The notes: generated from the sequence alone by a model not told the origin. Shown: positions 42,516 to 52,719, counted from the stretch's first letter. The stretch is 64,000 bases of DNA from Yoonia sp. I 8.24 (GCF_022096995.1 NZ_JACXGQ010000003.1:490939-554938); one strand, 5' to 3'. Translations and numbers: made by a program.

Positions 42516-43859
42516 CTAAGCGATCTGATCCAGCCAGTTTTGCCAATCCAGCTTGGCCCGGTCGGTATAGCCTTTATAACGCGTTTTGCGGTTGCGCCGT
42601 CCATTTTTCGCACCTTCGAGCGGCGGAAATAGCCCAAAATTCACGTTCATCGGCTGGAATGTCTTCGCCTCGGCCCCGCCTGTAATATGTGTCACAAGTG
42701 CGCCCATTGCCGTGGTGTTCGGCACCGCTGGCACAGATTTTCCAATGATTTCAGCAACGGCCATACGTCCGGCAAGCAGCCCCATCGCAGCACTTTCCAC
42801 GTAGCCTTCAACGCCTGTAATCTGACCTGCGAAACGAATATTGGGACGTGAACGCAGCCGCATTTGTGCGTCAAGCAATGTTGGCGAATTGATGAATGTG
42901 TTGCGGTGGATACCGCCCAGTCGCGCAAATTCAGCATCTTCAAGCGCAGGAATTGTTTTGAAAACATCCTTTTGCGCGCCGTATTTCATCTTGGTCTGGA
43001 AGCCAACGATGTTGTATAGTGTGCCAAGCGCGTTATCGCGGCGCAGCTGCACGACGGCATGGGGTTTGGTGTCAGGGTCATGCGCATTGGTAAGCCCCAC
43101 AGGCTTCATCGGGCCAAAGCGCAAGGTTTCGCGGCCACGTTCGGCCATCACCTCAATCGGCAAGCAGCCATCAAAGTAACCTGCGGTTTCGCCCTCTTTG
43201 AATTCCGTCTTATCCGCCGCTAAAAGCGCGTCGATAAAGGCCTCATATTGGTCTTTGGTCATCGGGCAATTTAGATAGGCGGTTTGCTCTTCGACGGTCT
43301 CGCCTTTGTCGTAGCGCGATTGCATCCACGCGACATCCATATTTATGCTTTCGTGGTAAACAATGGGGGCAATTGCGTCAAAGAAAGCAAGCGCCTCTGC
43401 GCTGGTTTCGGCCTGGATCGCTTCGGCAAGCGCACCTGAGGTCAACGGTCCCGTTGCAATGATCCAATGACCATCTTCGGGCAGGGCGGTGATCTCATCA
43501 TAAGAAATCGTGATATTTGGATGGGCTTTGAGCGCCGCAGTCACACTTTCTGCAAAGGGATCGCGATCAACAGCCAAGGCACCACCCGCAGGAATGCGGT
43601 GTTTCTCAGCCGTCTGCATAATTAGCCCATCAGCCGCGCGCATTTCCCAATGCAGCAGCCCGACAGCATTTTGTTCATGATCGTCGGAACGGAACGAGTT
43701 TGAGCAGACCATTTCGCCAAGGTTCCCAGTGCGGTGCGCAAAGGTTTCGACCTTAGGGCGCATTTCATGGATAACCACGTTCATGCCTGCATTCGCGGCT
43801 TGCCACGCTGCCTCTGATCCGGCCATGCCGCCGCCGATGATATTCAGTGTGTTTTTCAT
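42516..43859 (-). CDS. trmFO: Folate-dependent tRNA (uracil-5) methyltransferase TrmFO
   Basis: A 447-residue flavoenzyme that makes ribothymidine 54 of tRNA using methylene-tetrahydrofolate. The FAD motif is [17 protein letters not shown] at the N-terminus and [19 protein letters not shown] is a family motif. I start at the ATG at 43859; an ATG at 43883 is in frame, and neither has a good binding site. A strong terminator lies just 30 bases upstream of the start. Confidence 0.95.
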   Translation of the reverse strand: MKNTLNIIGGGMAGSEAAWQAANAGMNVVIHEMRPKVETFAHRTGNLGEMVCSNSFRSDDHEQNAVGLLHWEMRAADGLIMQTAEKHRIPAGGALAVDRDPFAESVTAALKAHPNITISYDEITALPEDGHWIIATGPLTSGALAEAIQAETSAEALAFFDAIAPIVYHESINMDVAWMQSRYDKGETVEEQTAYLNCPMTKDQYEAFIDALLAADKTEFKEGETAGYFDGCLPIEVMAERGRETLRFGPMKPVGLTNAHDPDTKPHAVVQLRRDNALGTLYNIVGFQTKMKYGAQKDVFKTIPALEDAEFARLGGIHRNTFINSPTLLDAQMRLRSRPNIRFAGQITGVEGYVESAAMGLLAGRMAVAEIIGKSVPAVPNTTAMGALVTHITGGAEAKTFQPMNVNFGLFPPLEGAKNGRRNRKTRYKGYTDRAKLDWQNWLDQIA

Positions 43860-43890
43860 AGGCGTCGTGTAGTGCGCGCGCATAAAAATG

Positions 43891-43920
43891 AAAAGCCCCG
43901 AGGTTTCCCACGGGGCTTTT
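43891..43920 (-). terminator. Terminator between the first OMP gene and trmFO
   Basis: A perfect 10-bp stem AAAAGCCCCG/CGGGGCTTTT with a 10-base loop. Read leftward it is followed by TTTTCATTTTT. Its symmetry allows action in both directions. Confidence 0.92.
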
Positions 43921-43952
43921 GTAAACTATTTTCAAACGCAATTATCTTCAGA

Positions 43953-44687
43953 CTAGAAGAAGAATAGGTCGTAACCCTTAGGCGTTCTAAATGTGGTGCC
44001 ACCCTCTGGGCCAAACGCAAAGGTCGTGCCAACAGAAACAAAGGTTTCTTCGTCAGAGAAGCCACCATCATCATAATCGATGCGGCCGAGATCAGCTGAA
44101 ATTGATACACCGTTCCCAAAATCGTAGGTTGCACCAATAGTTGAGGTTGCAACAGTGACATCAAAGTCTTGGAAATCGATGACATCGACGGCAGCTTGGA
44201 CGCCAAAACCGTTGGCGAACGCGTAATCACCGTTCAATCCGAACAGTGTCATTGTCTCGTCTGCAATTGCGAAATCGGCAGCACCAATATAGCCAGCTAC
44301 ATTATATGATCCGCCATCATAAGCGGCTTCAATCCCATAGCTATCTGAATCGTAGTAGAAAAAACCGTTTTGGGCGACAAATGCGCCGACTTTTACGGCG
44401 TCGTTCACGCTATAAATCCCGTGCAGGGAAATATCTGAAGACGTGAGATCAAACGGCACGCCATCAACGTCTAAGCTTTCGCGCGACATGTTCAACGCCA
44501 TAGAAAAGCTGGGAGCGAGTGAAAATTCGAGCTCGCTTGAAAATCCGAGTGAGGTTACGTCGTCTAAGTCTGAGCTGGTATACGCCATGTATTCAGCGCC
44601 AATTGTAGCGCCGGTAAATTCAAGTGCGCTCGCGCTTGTCGCCCCAACAACAAGGCAAGTTGTTGCGAGTAAAAAATTCTTAGTCAT
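43953..44687 (-). CDS. Outer-membrane beta-barrel protein (copy A)
   Basis: A 244-residue porin-like protein. A Sec signal peptide (KNFLLATTCLVVGATSASA) is followed by alternating aromatic and polar strands and a C-terminal phenylalanine, as needed for BAM insertion. Its C-terminal half aligns with the neighbouring copy B (NGVSISADLGRI against NGVNLSASLGRL). The protein is acidic and of unknown channel specificity. The two OMP genes appear to descend from a tandem duplication whose scar lies between them. Confidence 0.82.
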   Translation of the reverse strand: MTKNFLLATTCLVVGATSASALEFTGATIGAEYMAYTSSDLDDVTSLGFSSELEFSLAPSFSMALNMSRESLDVDGVPFDLTSSDISLHGIYSVNDAVKVGAFVAQNGFFYYDSDSYGIEAAYDGGSYNVAGYIGAADFAIADETMTLFGLNGDYAFANGFGVQAAVDVIDFQDFDVTVATSTIGATYDFGNGVSISADLGRIDYDDGGFSDEETFVSVGTTFAFGPEGGTTFRTPKGYDLFFF

Positions 44688-44810
44688 GGTTCGTCTCCTA
44701 GTTAGTGACCCTAAATAAGGTCAGTTTATGAGATTTTCGGCGGTCAAAATTGATCACCACTCATTAAATTATGAATAATTGGTTACCTAACGTCAGGTTT
44801 CGCAAAATGA

Positions 44811-44830
44811 AAGTAGGAAAATCCCTACTT
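44811..44830. other. Short stem-loop upstream of OMP copy A
   Basis: AAGTAGG and CCTACTT flank AAAATC in the 177-base gap between copy A and the duplication scar. It may be an operator or the base of the copy A leader. Confidence 0.35.
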
Positions 44831-44864
44831 ATACTCACAAAAACTAAAGCAAACGTGAGATCAA

Positions 44865-44987
44865 CTAGCCTTCGCCGTCTTCCTCTTCATCACCCTGGCC
44901 TGCGATCCAGGCCACGCCGACAACGGTTTCACCTTTGCCTGTGTCAAAAACTTTGACGCCGCCGATGATATTCAGTGTGTTTTTTGT
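44865..44987 (-). pseudogene. Duplication scar: trmFO start fused to gyrA end
   Basis: Bases 44865-44963 match the last 99 bases of gyrA (46075-46173) at 92 of 99 positions without gaps, and 44958-44987 match the first 30 bases of trmFO (43830-43859) at 28 of 30. The two share GCCGCC at the join. Read leftward, the trmFO codons run in frame into gyrA codons and end at a TAG where gyrA has TAA. The trmFO start codon is changed from ATG to ACA, so the fusion cannot be started normally. It is a remnant, not a gene. Confidence 0.92.
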
Positions 44988-45020
44988 AGGGAGGATGTAG
45001 ATGGACCTTGCGCAAAAGAA

Positions 45021-45049
45021 GAGACCCGCAGCAAAATACTGCGGGTCTC
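45021..45049 (-). terminator. Terminator of OMP copy B
   Basis: An 11-bp perfect stem GAGACCCGCAG/CTGCGGGTCTC with loop CAAAATA. The leftward transcript continues TTCTTTTG. It occupies the same place relative to the trmFO-like start as the terminator of copy A. Confidence 0.85.
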
Positions 45050-45082
45050 CGATAAAACATATTCTGATCGACTGTGTTCAGA

Positions 45083-45877
45083 TCAGAATGAGCCGAGATC
45101 GCCGAATGACCGAACATCTGTCAACGTGCCGCCCGCCGCACCAAAGTTGTAACCAACGTTGAATCCAACATAACCTACTGGGTCTTCATTGTAGTATCTC
45201 GTGCCATCATCGCCCGTGGCGGATGAGCTTAGGCGGCCAAGTGATGCAGATAGGTTTACGCCATTTTCTAATGCATAACCTGCGCTGACGGATAGGTCAT
45301 TTTTCTTCCCATCAAGATATTCCCCACCGTCTGTTACGCCTTCAATTGGCGTAAAGGCGTCATAATTTAATGCAAACGCGAAGCCTTGTTCTGTGATGTA
45401 CGAAGCCGACAAACCACCAAATGTGAAGTCATCGCCGTTGTACGCTTCTAAGTCTGTCAGACCATAGTAACCGTCAAGTGCGATGTTCCCGTTGCGCATT
45501 CCAAATTCGAAACCAACGGTATTAATATTGTCGTCTAACCCATCATACGCCTCGGTGGCAGCGAACACGCCAATCCCGGTTGTGGGAGTGTACATATACA
45601 TCGCGTGGAGGGTCATATTCGTAGAGTCAGCATCAGATGTTTCATAGAGATCACCACCATGGCTAAATAAGCCAAGGCTAGCGCCAACTAAAATGTTTGG
45701 CGTGATCGCAAATTCAGCTGTGCCTTTAAGCGTGGATTGATACGCATCAACATCGTCTTCGATAGCTGAATCGATGCTTGCGTCTATTGATGCTGCCTTC
45801 AATTGAAGGCCCTGTGCCATAGCTGGTGTCGTCGCTAATGCTGCCAAAAGCGCCGTCAAAAATGTCTTGTTGCTCAT
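45083..45877 (-). CDS. Outer-membrane beta-barrel protein (copy B)
   Basis: A 264-residue protein with a Sec signal peptide (MSNKTFLTALLAALATTPAM, cleavage after AMA) and a barrel-like alternation ending in Phe. It is a diverged paralogue of copy A. I start at the ATG at 45877; the frame is open to 45943 without signal-like sequence. It is downstream of gyrA but separated from it by a hairpin. Confidence 0.82.
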   Translation of the reverse strand: MSNKTFLTALLAALATTPAMAQGLQLKAASIDASIDSAIEDDVDAYQSTLKGTAEFAITPNILVGASLGLFSHGGDLYETSDADSTNMTLHAMYMYTPTTGIGVFAATEAYDGLDDNINTVGFEFGMRNGNIALDGYYGLTDLEAYNGDDFTFGGLSASYITEQGFAFALNYDAFTPIEGVTDGGEYLDGKKNDLSVSAGYALENGVNLSASLGRLSSSATGDDGTRYYNEDPVGYVGFNVGYNFGAAGGTLTDVRSFGDLGSF

Positions 45878-46019
45878 TGTATAATCTGCCTGATTTTCTT
45901 CTTGTAGTTGCAATCTAAGGCTGATTTTCGGTGTGGGCAACAAGCGGTAATTCTATATCGCAACTGTTTCATTTTTGACACGCCATTAGGCAAAGCCAAA
46001 AATATCACTCATAAGATAA

Positions 46020-46045
46020 CCCCTGCGGGCTGAAACCGGCAGGGG
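46020..46045 (-). terminator. Hairpin after gyrA
   Basis: CCCCTGC (46020-46026) pairs with GCAGGGG (46039-46045). Read leftward it is followed by TTATCTTA, a poor U-tract. Confidence 0.5.
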
Positions 46046-46074
46046 GAATACGCGCCTTAAACGCTATCGCGCAA

Positions 46075-48816
46075 TTAGCCTTCGTCGTCTTCCTCTTCAT
46101 CACCCTGATCTGCGATCCAGGCCACGCTGACAACGGTTTCACCTTTACCTGTGTCAAAGACTTTGACGCCGCCAGCACCGCGTGAGCGGAATGAGATGCC
46201 TTCGATGGGCACGCGGATCGATTGGCCCGTCGATGTGACCAACATAATCTGATCAGAGGTTTCAACAGGGAACGAAGTGACCAACGGCCCGCCGCGCATC
46301 GCTTTGTCCATTGCGGCAACTCCCATGCCGCCACGTCCGCGCACGGGATAATCGTGGCTGGATGACAATTTACCGGACCCCTGCGACGTGATTGTTAGGA
46401 TCAAGTTTTCGGCTGCTGACATTTCCGCATAGCGTTCTTGGCTGATCGCGCCAGGTGCCGCCTCGTCTTCATCATCTGTTTCCGCATCATCAGCAAGCCC
46501 GGCCATTGCGCGGCGCATTTTCAAATATGCGGCACGTTCAGATGCTTCGGCTTCAAAATGGCTGATGATCGACATCGATACGACTGTGTCGTTACCTTGC
46601 AGTTTGATCCCACGCACACCAACTGATGCGCGTGAATTAAACACACGCACATCTGTGGCAGGGAAACGGATCGCGCGACCTGAATCAGTGACAAGCATCA
46701 CGTCGTCATCGTTTGATGCGATGCGTGCGTTGATCAGGGTTGTTTCGGCATGATCGTCCTCAAATTTCATCGCGATCTTGCCGTTGCGCATAACATTTGT
46801 GAAGTCTGACAACTTGTTACGGCGCACAGTTCCGGCAGAGGTCGCAAAGACGACCTGTAGGTCTTCCCATTCTTCCTCGGGTCTGTCGACCGGCATGATG
46901 GCAGCGATTGATACACCTGTAGGGATCGGCAAGATGTTGACGATTGCCTTGCCTTTGGCTGTTCGGCTGCCCAACGGCAGGCGCCAAGTTTTCAGTTTGT
47001 AGACCATGCCATCCGTCGTAAAGAACAGCAGTTGCGTATGCGTATTGGCCACAAACAGGGTCGTTACGACATCTTCTTCTTTGGTGCCCATAGACGACAG
47101 GCCTTTACCGCCGCGCCGTTGCGCCCGGAAATCGGCAAGCGCTGTGCGCTTGATATAACCGCCGGAAGTGACCGTCACGACCATGTCTTCGCGTTCAATC
47201 AGGTCTTCGTCGTCCATATCGCCAGCCCAGTCGACGATTTCAGTACGGCGTGGGACAGCGAATTTTTCGCGGACTTCGTTCAATTCATCGCGGATGATCT
47301 GCATGATCCGGTCACGTGATCCAAGAATTTCAAGATATTCCCGGATCTTACCGGCGAGTTCTTGAAGCTCATCAGTCACTTCTTTGACGCCAATTTGGGT
47401 CAAACGTTGCAGACGCAATTCAAGGATGGCGCGGGCTTGGGTTTCAGACAGATTATAGGTGCCGTCATCATTTGCCGTGTGTGTTGGGTCATCGATCAGG
47501 GCGATATATTCAAGGATCGTTTCCGCAGGCCAACGACGGGTCATCAATGCCTCGCGCGCGGTTGCAGCATCAATAGAGGACCTGATCGTCGCAACGATTT
47601 CGTCGATATTGGTGACAGCAACAGCCAGACCACATAAAATATGCGCCCGTTCGCGGGCTTTACGCAGCTCAAACGCGGTACGGCGCGCGACCACATCTTC
47701 ACGGAAATCGATAAAGGAGGTTAGGAACACGCGCAGCGTCAATTGTTCGGGCTTGCCGCCATTCAACGCCAGCATGTTACAGCCGAAATAGGTCTGCATT
47801 GGCGTAAAGCGGAACAATTGGTTCAGCACAACCTCGGCCGTGGCGTCGCGTTTGAGTTCGACAACGACCCGGACACCGTTTCGGTCAGATTCGTCTTGGA
47901 CGTGTGCGATGCCTTCGATCCGTTTGTCGCGGGCGGATTCGGCGATTTTGTCGATCATCGCGGCCTTATTCACCTGATAGGGAATTTCGTCGATGACGAT
48001 GGCATAGCGATCTTTGCGTATTTCTTCGATGTGGGTTTTGGACCGAACGATGACCGAACCACGCCCTTCAAGATAGGCTTTGTGCGCGCCGGAGCGGCCC
48101 AAAATGATCCCGCCAGTTGGGAAATCAGGGGCAGGGACATATTCAATCAATTGCTCTGATGTCAGATCAGGTTCATCGATTAACGCAAGTGTCGCTGTGA
48201 TGACTTCGCCAAGGTTATGCGGCGGAATATTTGTTGCCATACCAACGGCAATACCCCCCGCACCATTGACCAGCATGTTCGGAAAACGTGCTGGTAAAAC
48301 AGTAGGTTCGCGGTCTTTGCCGTCGTAGTTATCTTGAAAATCGACGGTGTCTTTATCGATGTCAGCGAGCAGGAATGCGGCCGGTTTATCCATGCGCACT
48401 TCGGTATAACGCATCGCGGCGGCGCGGTCGCCATCCATAGAACCAAAGTTGCCCTGACCATCCAACAGCTTGAGCGACATCGAAAAATCTTGTGCCATCC
48501 GTACCAGCGCATCATAGATCGCGCTATCGCCGTGCGGGTGGTATTTCCCCATCACGTCACCGACAGACCGCGCAGATTTGCGGTAGGATTTATCCGACGT
48601 ATTCCCGGCTTCGTTCATTCCGTACAGAATGCGGCGATGCACAGGTTTCAGCCCATCACGCAGGTCCGGGATCGCACGCGAAACAATCACGCTCATCGCG
48701 TAATCAAGGTAGCTGGTTTTCAGCTCGTGCTCGATGGTGACAGCCGGGCCGTCATACACATAGGCCGCTGGCGTGTTTTCATCATCATTTTCAGGGGTTT
48801 GAGGAGTATCGTTCAC
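46075..48816 (-). CDS. gyrA: DNA gyrase subunit A
   Basis: A 913-residue GyrA. The catalytic tyrosine is Tyr137 in [12 protein letters not shown]. The quinolone-resistance region [10 protein letters not shown] has Ser98 and Asp102 at the sites equivalent to E. coli 83 and 87, so it is wild type. The C-terminal DNA-wrapping propeller has the repeated motifs and the GyrA box (QRRGGKGL near residue 575). The acidic tail ends GDEEEDDEG. The last 99 bases recur in the scar at 44865. Confidence 0.98.
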   Translation of the reverse strand: MNDTPQTPENDDENTPAAYVYDGPAVTIEHELKTSYLDYAMSVIVSRAIPDLRDGLKPVHRRILYGMNEAGNTSDKSYRKSARSVGDVMGKYHPHGDSAIYDALVRMAQDFSMSLKLLDGQGNFGSMDGDRAAAMRYTEVRMDKPAAFLLADIDKDTVDFQDNYDGKDREPTVLPARFPNMLVNGAGGIAVGMATNIPPHNLGEVITATLALIDEPDLTSEQLIEYVPAPDFPTGGIILGRSGAHKAYLEGRGSVIVRSKTHIEEIRKDRYAIVIDEIPYQVNKAAMIDKIAESARDKRIEGIAHVQDESDRNGVRVVVELKRDATAEVVLNQLFRFTPMQTYFGCNMLALNGGKPEQLTLRVFLTSFIDFREDVVARRTAFELRKARERAHILCGLAVAVTNIDEIVATIRSSIDAATAREALMTRRWPAETILEYIALIDDPTHTANDDGTYNLSETQARAILELRLQRLTQIGVKEVTDELQELAGKIREYLEILGSRDRIMQIIRDELNEVREKFAVPRRTEIVDWAGDMDDEDLIEREDMVVTVTSGGYIKRTALADFRAQRRGGKGLSSMGTKEEDVVTTLFVANTHTQLLFFTTDGMVYKLKTWRLPLGSRTAKGKAIVNILPIPTGVSIAAIMPVDRPEEEWEDLQVVFATSAGTVRRNKLSDFTNVMRNGKIAMKFEDDHAETTLINARIASNDDDVMLVTDSGRAIRFPATDVRVFNSRASVGVRGIKLQGNDTVVSMSIISHFEAEASERAAYLKMRRAMAGLADDAETDDEDEAAPGAISQERYAEMSAAENLILTITSQGSGKLSSSHDYPVRGRGGMGVAAMDKAMRGGPLVTSFPVETSDQIMLVTSTGQSIRVPIEGISFRSRGAGGVKVFDTGKGETVVSVAWIADQGDEEEDDEG

Positions 48817-48861
48817 GTGGACCGCCCGTTATTATGCATGCTGCTATATCTCGTTCACGAT

Positions 48862-48891
48862 ATCCTATCAGACACTTGATATAGGGTGCAA
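48862..48891 (-). promoter_or_regulatory. Possible gyrA promoter
   Basis: On the minus strand, TTGCAC (48891-48886) and TAGGAT (48867-48862) are spaced by 18 bases, about 45 bases upstream of the gyrA start. Confidence 0.4.
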
Positions 48892-48978
48892 TGGGCGATG
48901 CAGATGCGTCGGGTTAGGATGCGATTGGGCATCATAACCCACTGTTATAAAGACTTAAAAATTGGCAAAATTCCACGC

Positions 48979-50025
48979 TTAGCCAGCGCGTTTAATCATC
49001 CCAAACAAGTCACGCGGATCATCGGGGTCAGCCACCAGATCAATATCGACATAAAACGGTGTGTCTTTAATCTGATTGTGGACGTAACGCAGGGCGCTAA
49101 AATCCTCGATTGCAAAGCCGACACCATCAAATAGCGTCACCTCATCGCTGGTACTGCGTCCTTTTTCTGCGCCGGTGATGACTTGCCATAGCTCTGTGAC
49201 CGGGTGGTCATCGGGCATCTGCTGGATTTCGCCTTCGATCCGGGTTTGGGGCGGGTATTCCACAAAAACAGACGAACGCGCGACAATATCGCGGTGCAAT
49301 TCAGTCTTGCCGGGGCAATCGCCGCCAATCGCGTTGATATGCACGCCAGCGCCAACCATGTTATCGGTCAGAATAGTTTGCATATCTTTGTCAGCCGTCG
49401 CCACGGTAATGACATCCGCACCTTCGATAGCATCTTCAGGGGTGGTGCATGTTGTGATGGTAAACCCAAGCCCTGCAAGGTTATTGGCGCATTTTTCGGT
49501 TGCGGCCGGGTCAATATCATAGAGGCGAATATCACTGATGCCGCAAACCGCTTTGATTGCGAGGCATTGGAACTCAGACTGCGCGCCATTGCCAATCATG
49601 GCCATTGTTTTTGACTCCGTGCGGGCCAGTTGCTTTGTCGCCATTGCAGAGGTGGCAGCGGTCCGCAGGGCGGTCAGGACAGTCATTTCCGAGAATAAAA
49701 TCGGATAGCCCGTATAGACATCCGAAAGCACTCCAAAGGCGGTGACAGTTTGCAGCCCTTCTTTCATGTTTTTAGGGTGGCCGTTTACATATTTGAACCC
49801 ATAGTGGGTTCCGTCCGATGTCGGCATCAGTTCGATGACCCCAACATCTGAATGGCTGCCGACACGCGGCGTTTTGTCGAACAGTTCCCACCGGCGAAAG
49901 TCGGATTCGATCTCGCGCGAAAGATCGGCCATAAAGGTCTCTATGCCGATGCTATGAACAAGCCGCATCATATTGTCGACGCTGACAAATGGCACAAGCG
50001 CCAGCTCTGAGGCTTTGAGGGTCAT
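48979..50025 (-). CDS. Ornithine cyclodeaminase
   Basis: A 348-residue enzyme converting ornithine to proline and ammonia. It belongs to the OCD/mu-crystallin family: the NAD site is MAMIGNGAQSEFQCLA, followed by VITVATADKD and NAIGGDCPGKTEL. It overlaps the arginase stop by 4 bases, which supports an arginine-to-proline route. gyrA lies 162 bases downstream. Confidence 0.94.
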   Translation of the reverse strand: MTLKASELALVPFVSVDNMMRLVHSIGIETFMADLSREIESDFRRWELFDKTPRVGSHSDVGVIELMPTSDGTHYGFKYVNGHPKNMKEGLQTVTAFGVLSDVYTGYPILFSEMTVLTALRTAATSAMATKQLARTESKTMAMIGNGAQSEFQCLAIKAVCGISDIRLYDIDPAATEKCANNLAGLGFTITTCTTPEDAIEGADVITVATADKDMQTILTDNMVGAGVHINAIGGDCPGKTELHRDIVARSSVFVEYPPQTRIEGEIQQMPDDHPVTELWQVITGAEKGRSTSDEVTLFDGVGFAIEDFSALRYVHNQIKDTPFYVDIDLVADPDDPRDLFGMIKRAG

Positions 50026-50951
50026 GAAATACTCCGGGTTGGGCGGTCAAAGACACGGCGACCGAGCAGCGATGCTGTCAGGTCTACCATCAGGTTTGCG
50101 GTCTGGCCGCGATCATCTAGGAACGGGTTAAGCTCAACCAAATCGAGCGATGTCACCAGCCCGGAATCAGACAGCATTTCCATCACCAAATGCCCTTCGC
50201 GCACCGTTGCGCCGCCGGGAACAGTGGTGCCCACCGCTGGGGCGACCGATGGGTCGAGAAAATCGACATCCAGTGAGACATGCAGCATCCCATCTACCGC
50301 AGCGACGCGGTCAAGGAAGGTTTGCAGTGGCGCGCTGATCCCTTGTTCGTCGATCATCCGCATATCCACAAGCGTTACAGCGCCGTCAGCAAGCACCGCA
50401 TTTTCTGCGGCATCCACAGAGCGTAGGCCAATCATACAAATATTGGCCGGATCAACGGGTGCGGAAAGGGGTGGGAAGGCGTCAAACCCATCGCGGCCAG
50501 TGACATAGCCCATCGGCGTGCCATGCAGATTGCCGCTATCCGTGGTGTCCGGCGTGTGAATATCGCTATGCGCGTCCAGCCAAAGCACAAAGAACGGGCG
50601 GTCTTGATCTGCAGCATGCGCGGCCATGCCTGCAACCGTACCAGCGGCAAGCGCATGATCTCCGCCTAGAAAAATCGGCATCCCACGCGGGGCATTTTTG
50701 TGCGCGGTTTCCATAAGCGTTTTGGTCCAACCGACATTTTCCGCCAGCGCATAAACCAGCGGATTGGATGGCGGCGCCACATCCACCGCAGCAGGGGCAA
50801 GGTTGCCCAAATCCTCTAGGGAATGGCCAAGCGCGGTGATCGCCTCGGATATCCCTGCGGTGCGATAGGCGTCAGGCCCCATGATACAGCCACGTGTGCG
50901 CTTGCCGCAGTCCACCGGGGCCCCAATTAATATGCAGTGTTTTTGTGTCAT
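50022..50951 (-). CDS. rocF: Arginase
   Basis: A 309-residue manganese arginase, splitting arginine into ornithine and urea. The metal ligands are visible in FLGGDHALAAG, VLWLDAHSDIHTP and SLDVDFLDPS. I start at the ATG at 50951; the frame is open to 51002. It is first in the operon with ornithine cyclodeaminase and divergent from the Lrp gene. Confidence 0.95.
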   Translation of the reverse strand: MTQKHCILIGAPVDCGKRTRGCIMGPDAYRTAGISEAITALGHSLEDLGNLAPAAVDVAPPSNPLVYALAENVGWTKTLMETAHKNAPRGMPIFLGGDHALAAGTVAGMAAHAADQDRPFFVLWLDAHSDIHTPDTTDSGNLHGTPMGYVTGRDGFDAFPPLSAPVDPANICMIGLRSVDAAENAVLADGAVTLVDMRMIDEQGISAPLQTFLDRVAAVDGMLHVSLDVDFLDPSVAPAVGTTVPGGATVREGHLVMEMLSDSGLVTSLDLVELNPFLDDRGQTANLMVDLTASLLGRRVFDRPTRSIS

Positions 50952-51036
50952 GCCGAAGCATCGCGCAAAAAAGCGGGTGCCAACAGGGAACAAATCGTAC
51001 AAAATGCATTCAAACCTGACATATTGAGTAGTTAAA

Positions 51037-51462
51037 ATGGACGAAATGGATAATCAGCTGATTGGGGCTTTACGCCGCAACGGTCGGGCCTCTTTATCAG
51101 AGCTTGCAGCAGAATTGGGCGTTACACGCAGCACTGTGCGCAGCAGGCTTGACCGGCTGGTGGCAGGAGGCGAAATCGTGGGGTTTTCGGTTGTCACCCG
51201 CTCGGATGTGCGGCCTGATCCGGTACGCGGGTTGATGATGGTGGAAATTGCCGGGCGCGGGACCGAAAAAATTTGGAAAAGCCTCACCCGTATGTCGCAG
51301 GTGCAAATGGTCCATTCCACCAATGGGACTTGGGATTTGATCGCCGAAATCAGCGCCAGCACATTGGAAGAATTCGATCAGGTGCTTTTTGCGATCCGGC
51401 GATTAGAAGGCGTGACCCGTTCTGAGACTAGCCTGCTTTTATCGTCCCGTCGTTCAGCTTAA
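51037..51462 (+). CDS. Lrp/AsnC-family regulator
   Basis: A 141-residue regulator with an N-terminal HTH (LSELAAELGVTRSTVRSRLD) and a RAM-like ligand domain. Divergence from the arginase-OCD operon across 85 bases suggests it controls that operon, with arginine or ornithine as likely effector. Its end overlaps dsbB by 35 bases. Confidence 0.9.
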   Translation: MDEMDNQLIGALRRNGRASLSELAAELGVTRSTVRSRLDRLVAGGEIVGFSVVTRSDVRPDPVRGLMMVEIAGRGTEKIWKSLTRMSQVQMVHSTNGTWDLIAEISASTLEEFDQVLFAIRRLEGVTRSETSLLLSSRRSA

Positions 51463-51907
51463 TCGCGGCGATCCAAAATCCGACCAAGACAAACGAGAAA
51501 ATTCCATTCCACGTTGGCATCGACAGTGACATGAAGGCCCAAGAAACTTGGTCGCACATGATCACTTTCGGGCCTTCAATCGCAAGCAATCCAGCCCCAT
51601 CAAGACCGTCCAAAACGCCACCGCTGCCCGTGCAGCTAGATGGGCCTTCCCACCAATCGCGTTCGACACCCATATGGTAAAACCCGATCGATCCGGTCGT
51701 CGCTGCAGCAACGGCGCCCAAAGTGGGAAGGAAGTTTCCACGGGTTTTCCACGCTAAAAGCCCGATCACAATCGCAATAACGTGCGGGTAGCGCTGCCAA
51801 AGGCACATAGCGCAGGGTGGGTAGCCAAGCGCTTGAAAGACATAGGCTCCGGCCATTAGTGCGGCCGATCCACCTGCAGCAATCAAAACCATCAGATTAC
51901 GCGTCAT
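51428..51907 (-). CDS. dsbB: Disulfide bond formation protein B
   Basis: A 159-residue inner-membrane protein with four helices that reoxidises DsbA and passes electrons to quinone. The first redox pair is in YPPCAMCLWQRYPH; the second periplasmic pair is PSSCTGSGG and VIMCDQVSW. The ATG at 51907 overlaps the upstream yqaA stop (ATGA). Confidence 0.93.
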   Translation of the reverse strand: MTRNLMVLIAAGGSAALMAGAYVFQALGYPPCAMCLWQRYPHVIAIVIGLLAWKTRGNFLPTLGAVAAATTGSIGFYHMGVERDWWEGPSSCTGSGGVLDGLDGAGLLAIEGPKVIMCDQVSWAFMSLSMPTWNGIFSFVLVGFWIAAIKLNDGTIKAG

Positions 51908-52482
51908 AGCAGCCCCACAAGCGCGAACCCGCCCAGCAAGAGCACGCAAAAAAGAATAAACATCAGCCCCAAACGGCGTTCGATAAAGTCGCGGATCGGC
52001 TCGCCGAATTTCCATAAAAGCGCGGCCACTAAAAAGAAGCGCAGCGCACGGGCGATGATGGCAGAAACCACGAAGACAGGGAATGACAGTTGCGTGACCC
52101 CTGACGCGATCGTGATGACCTTGAACGGGAAGGGGGTGACGCCTGCTGTCAACACAGCCCACGCGCCCCATTCATTATATTTCACCGCGAATTCTTCGAA
52201 GTAATGCCCTTTGCCGTAGAAATCCAAAATTGGCTGCCCGACGCTCTCCATCAAAGCAAAGCCAATATAATAACCAAACATCCCGCCAAGAACCGAAGAA
52301 GCGGTCGCCACTGCGGCGATCAAAAACGCGCGGGACGGGCGGGCGATAATCATTGGAATCATCAAGACATCTGGCGGAATCGGGAAGAACGATGATTCCA
52401 CAAAGGCGACACAGGCCAACGCCCAAAGCGCATAGCGCGATTGCGCCAATGACAACGTCCATTCATAAAGGCTGCGCAACAT
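51904..52482 (-). CDS. YqaA/DedA-family membrane protein
   Basis: A 192-residue membrane protein of the SNARE-associated/DedA superfamily, YqaA branch. Motifs are FFPIPPDVLMIPM, GMFGYYIGF and TAGVTPFPFKVITIASGV. DedA-like proteins are linked to lipid scrambling and envelope balance. Translationally coupled to dsbB. Confidence 0.9.
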   Translation of the reverse strand: MLRSLYEWTLSLAQSRYALWALACVAFVESSFFPIPPDVLMIPMIIARPSRAFLIAAVATASSVLGGMFGYYIGFALMESVGQPILDFYGKGHYFEEFAVKYNEWGAWAVLTAGVTPFPFKVITIASGVTQLSFPVFVVSAIIARALRFFLVAALLWKFGEPIRDFIERRLGLMFILFCVLLLGGFALVGLL

Positions 52483-52613
52483 TTATCGACCCTTCGCAAG
52501 TTCCACGTGTTAGGCCATGATGAGGGCGCAGGGTCAAGCAGTCGGAATATTTGCATGAATCTGCATTCCACTGATTGACGCCGCCCGCGCACCGCATTAG
52601 GAGGTCCGCACTG

Positions 52614-52699
52614 GCCGATGTGGCGGAATGGTAGACGCAGGGGATTCAAAATCCCCCGATAGTAATATCGTGAGAGTTCGAGTCTCTCCATCGGCACCA
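52614..52699 (+). tRNA. tRNA-Leu (CAA)
   Basis: An 86-base class II tRNA. Acceptor GCCGATG/CATCGGC, anticodon CAA in GATTCAAAATC, a long variable arm and an encoded CCA at 52697-52699. It is the apparent integration site of the element that follows. Confidence 0.98.
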
Positions 52700-52702
52700 G
52701 TA

Positions 52703-52719
52703 ATGTCACCCGGTGACAT
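52703..52719. promoter_or_regulatory. 17-bp palindrome next to tRNA-Leu
   Basis: ATGTCACC-C-GGTGACAT is a perfect palindrome three bases after the tRNA CCA. It could be a recombinase or regulator site at the element's left end. Confidence 0.45.
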
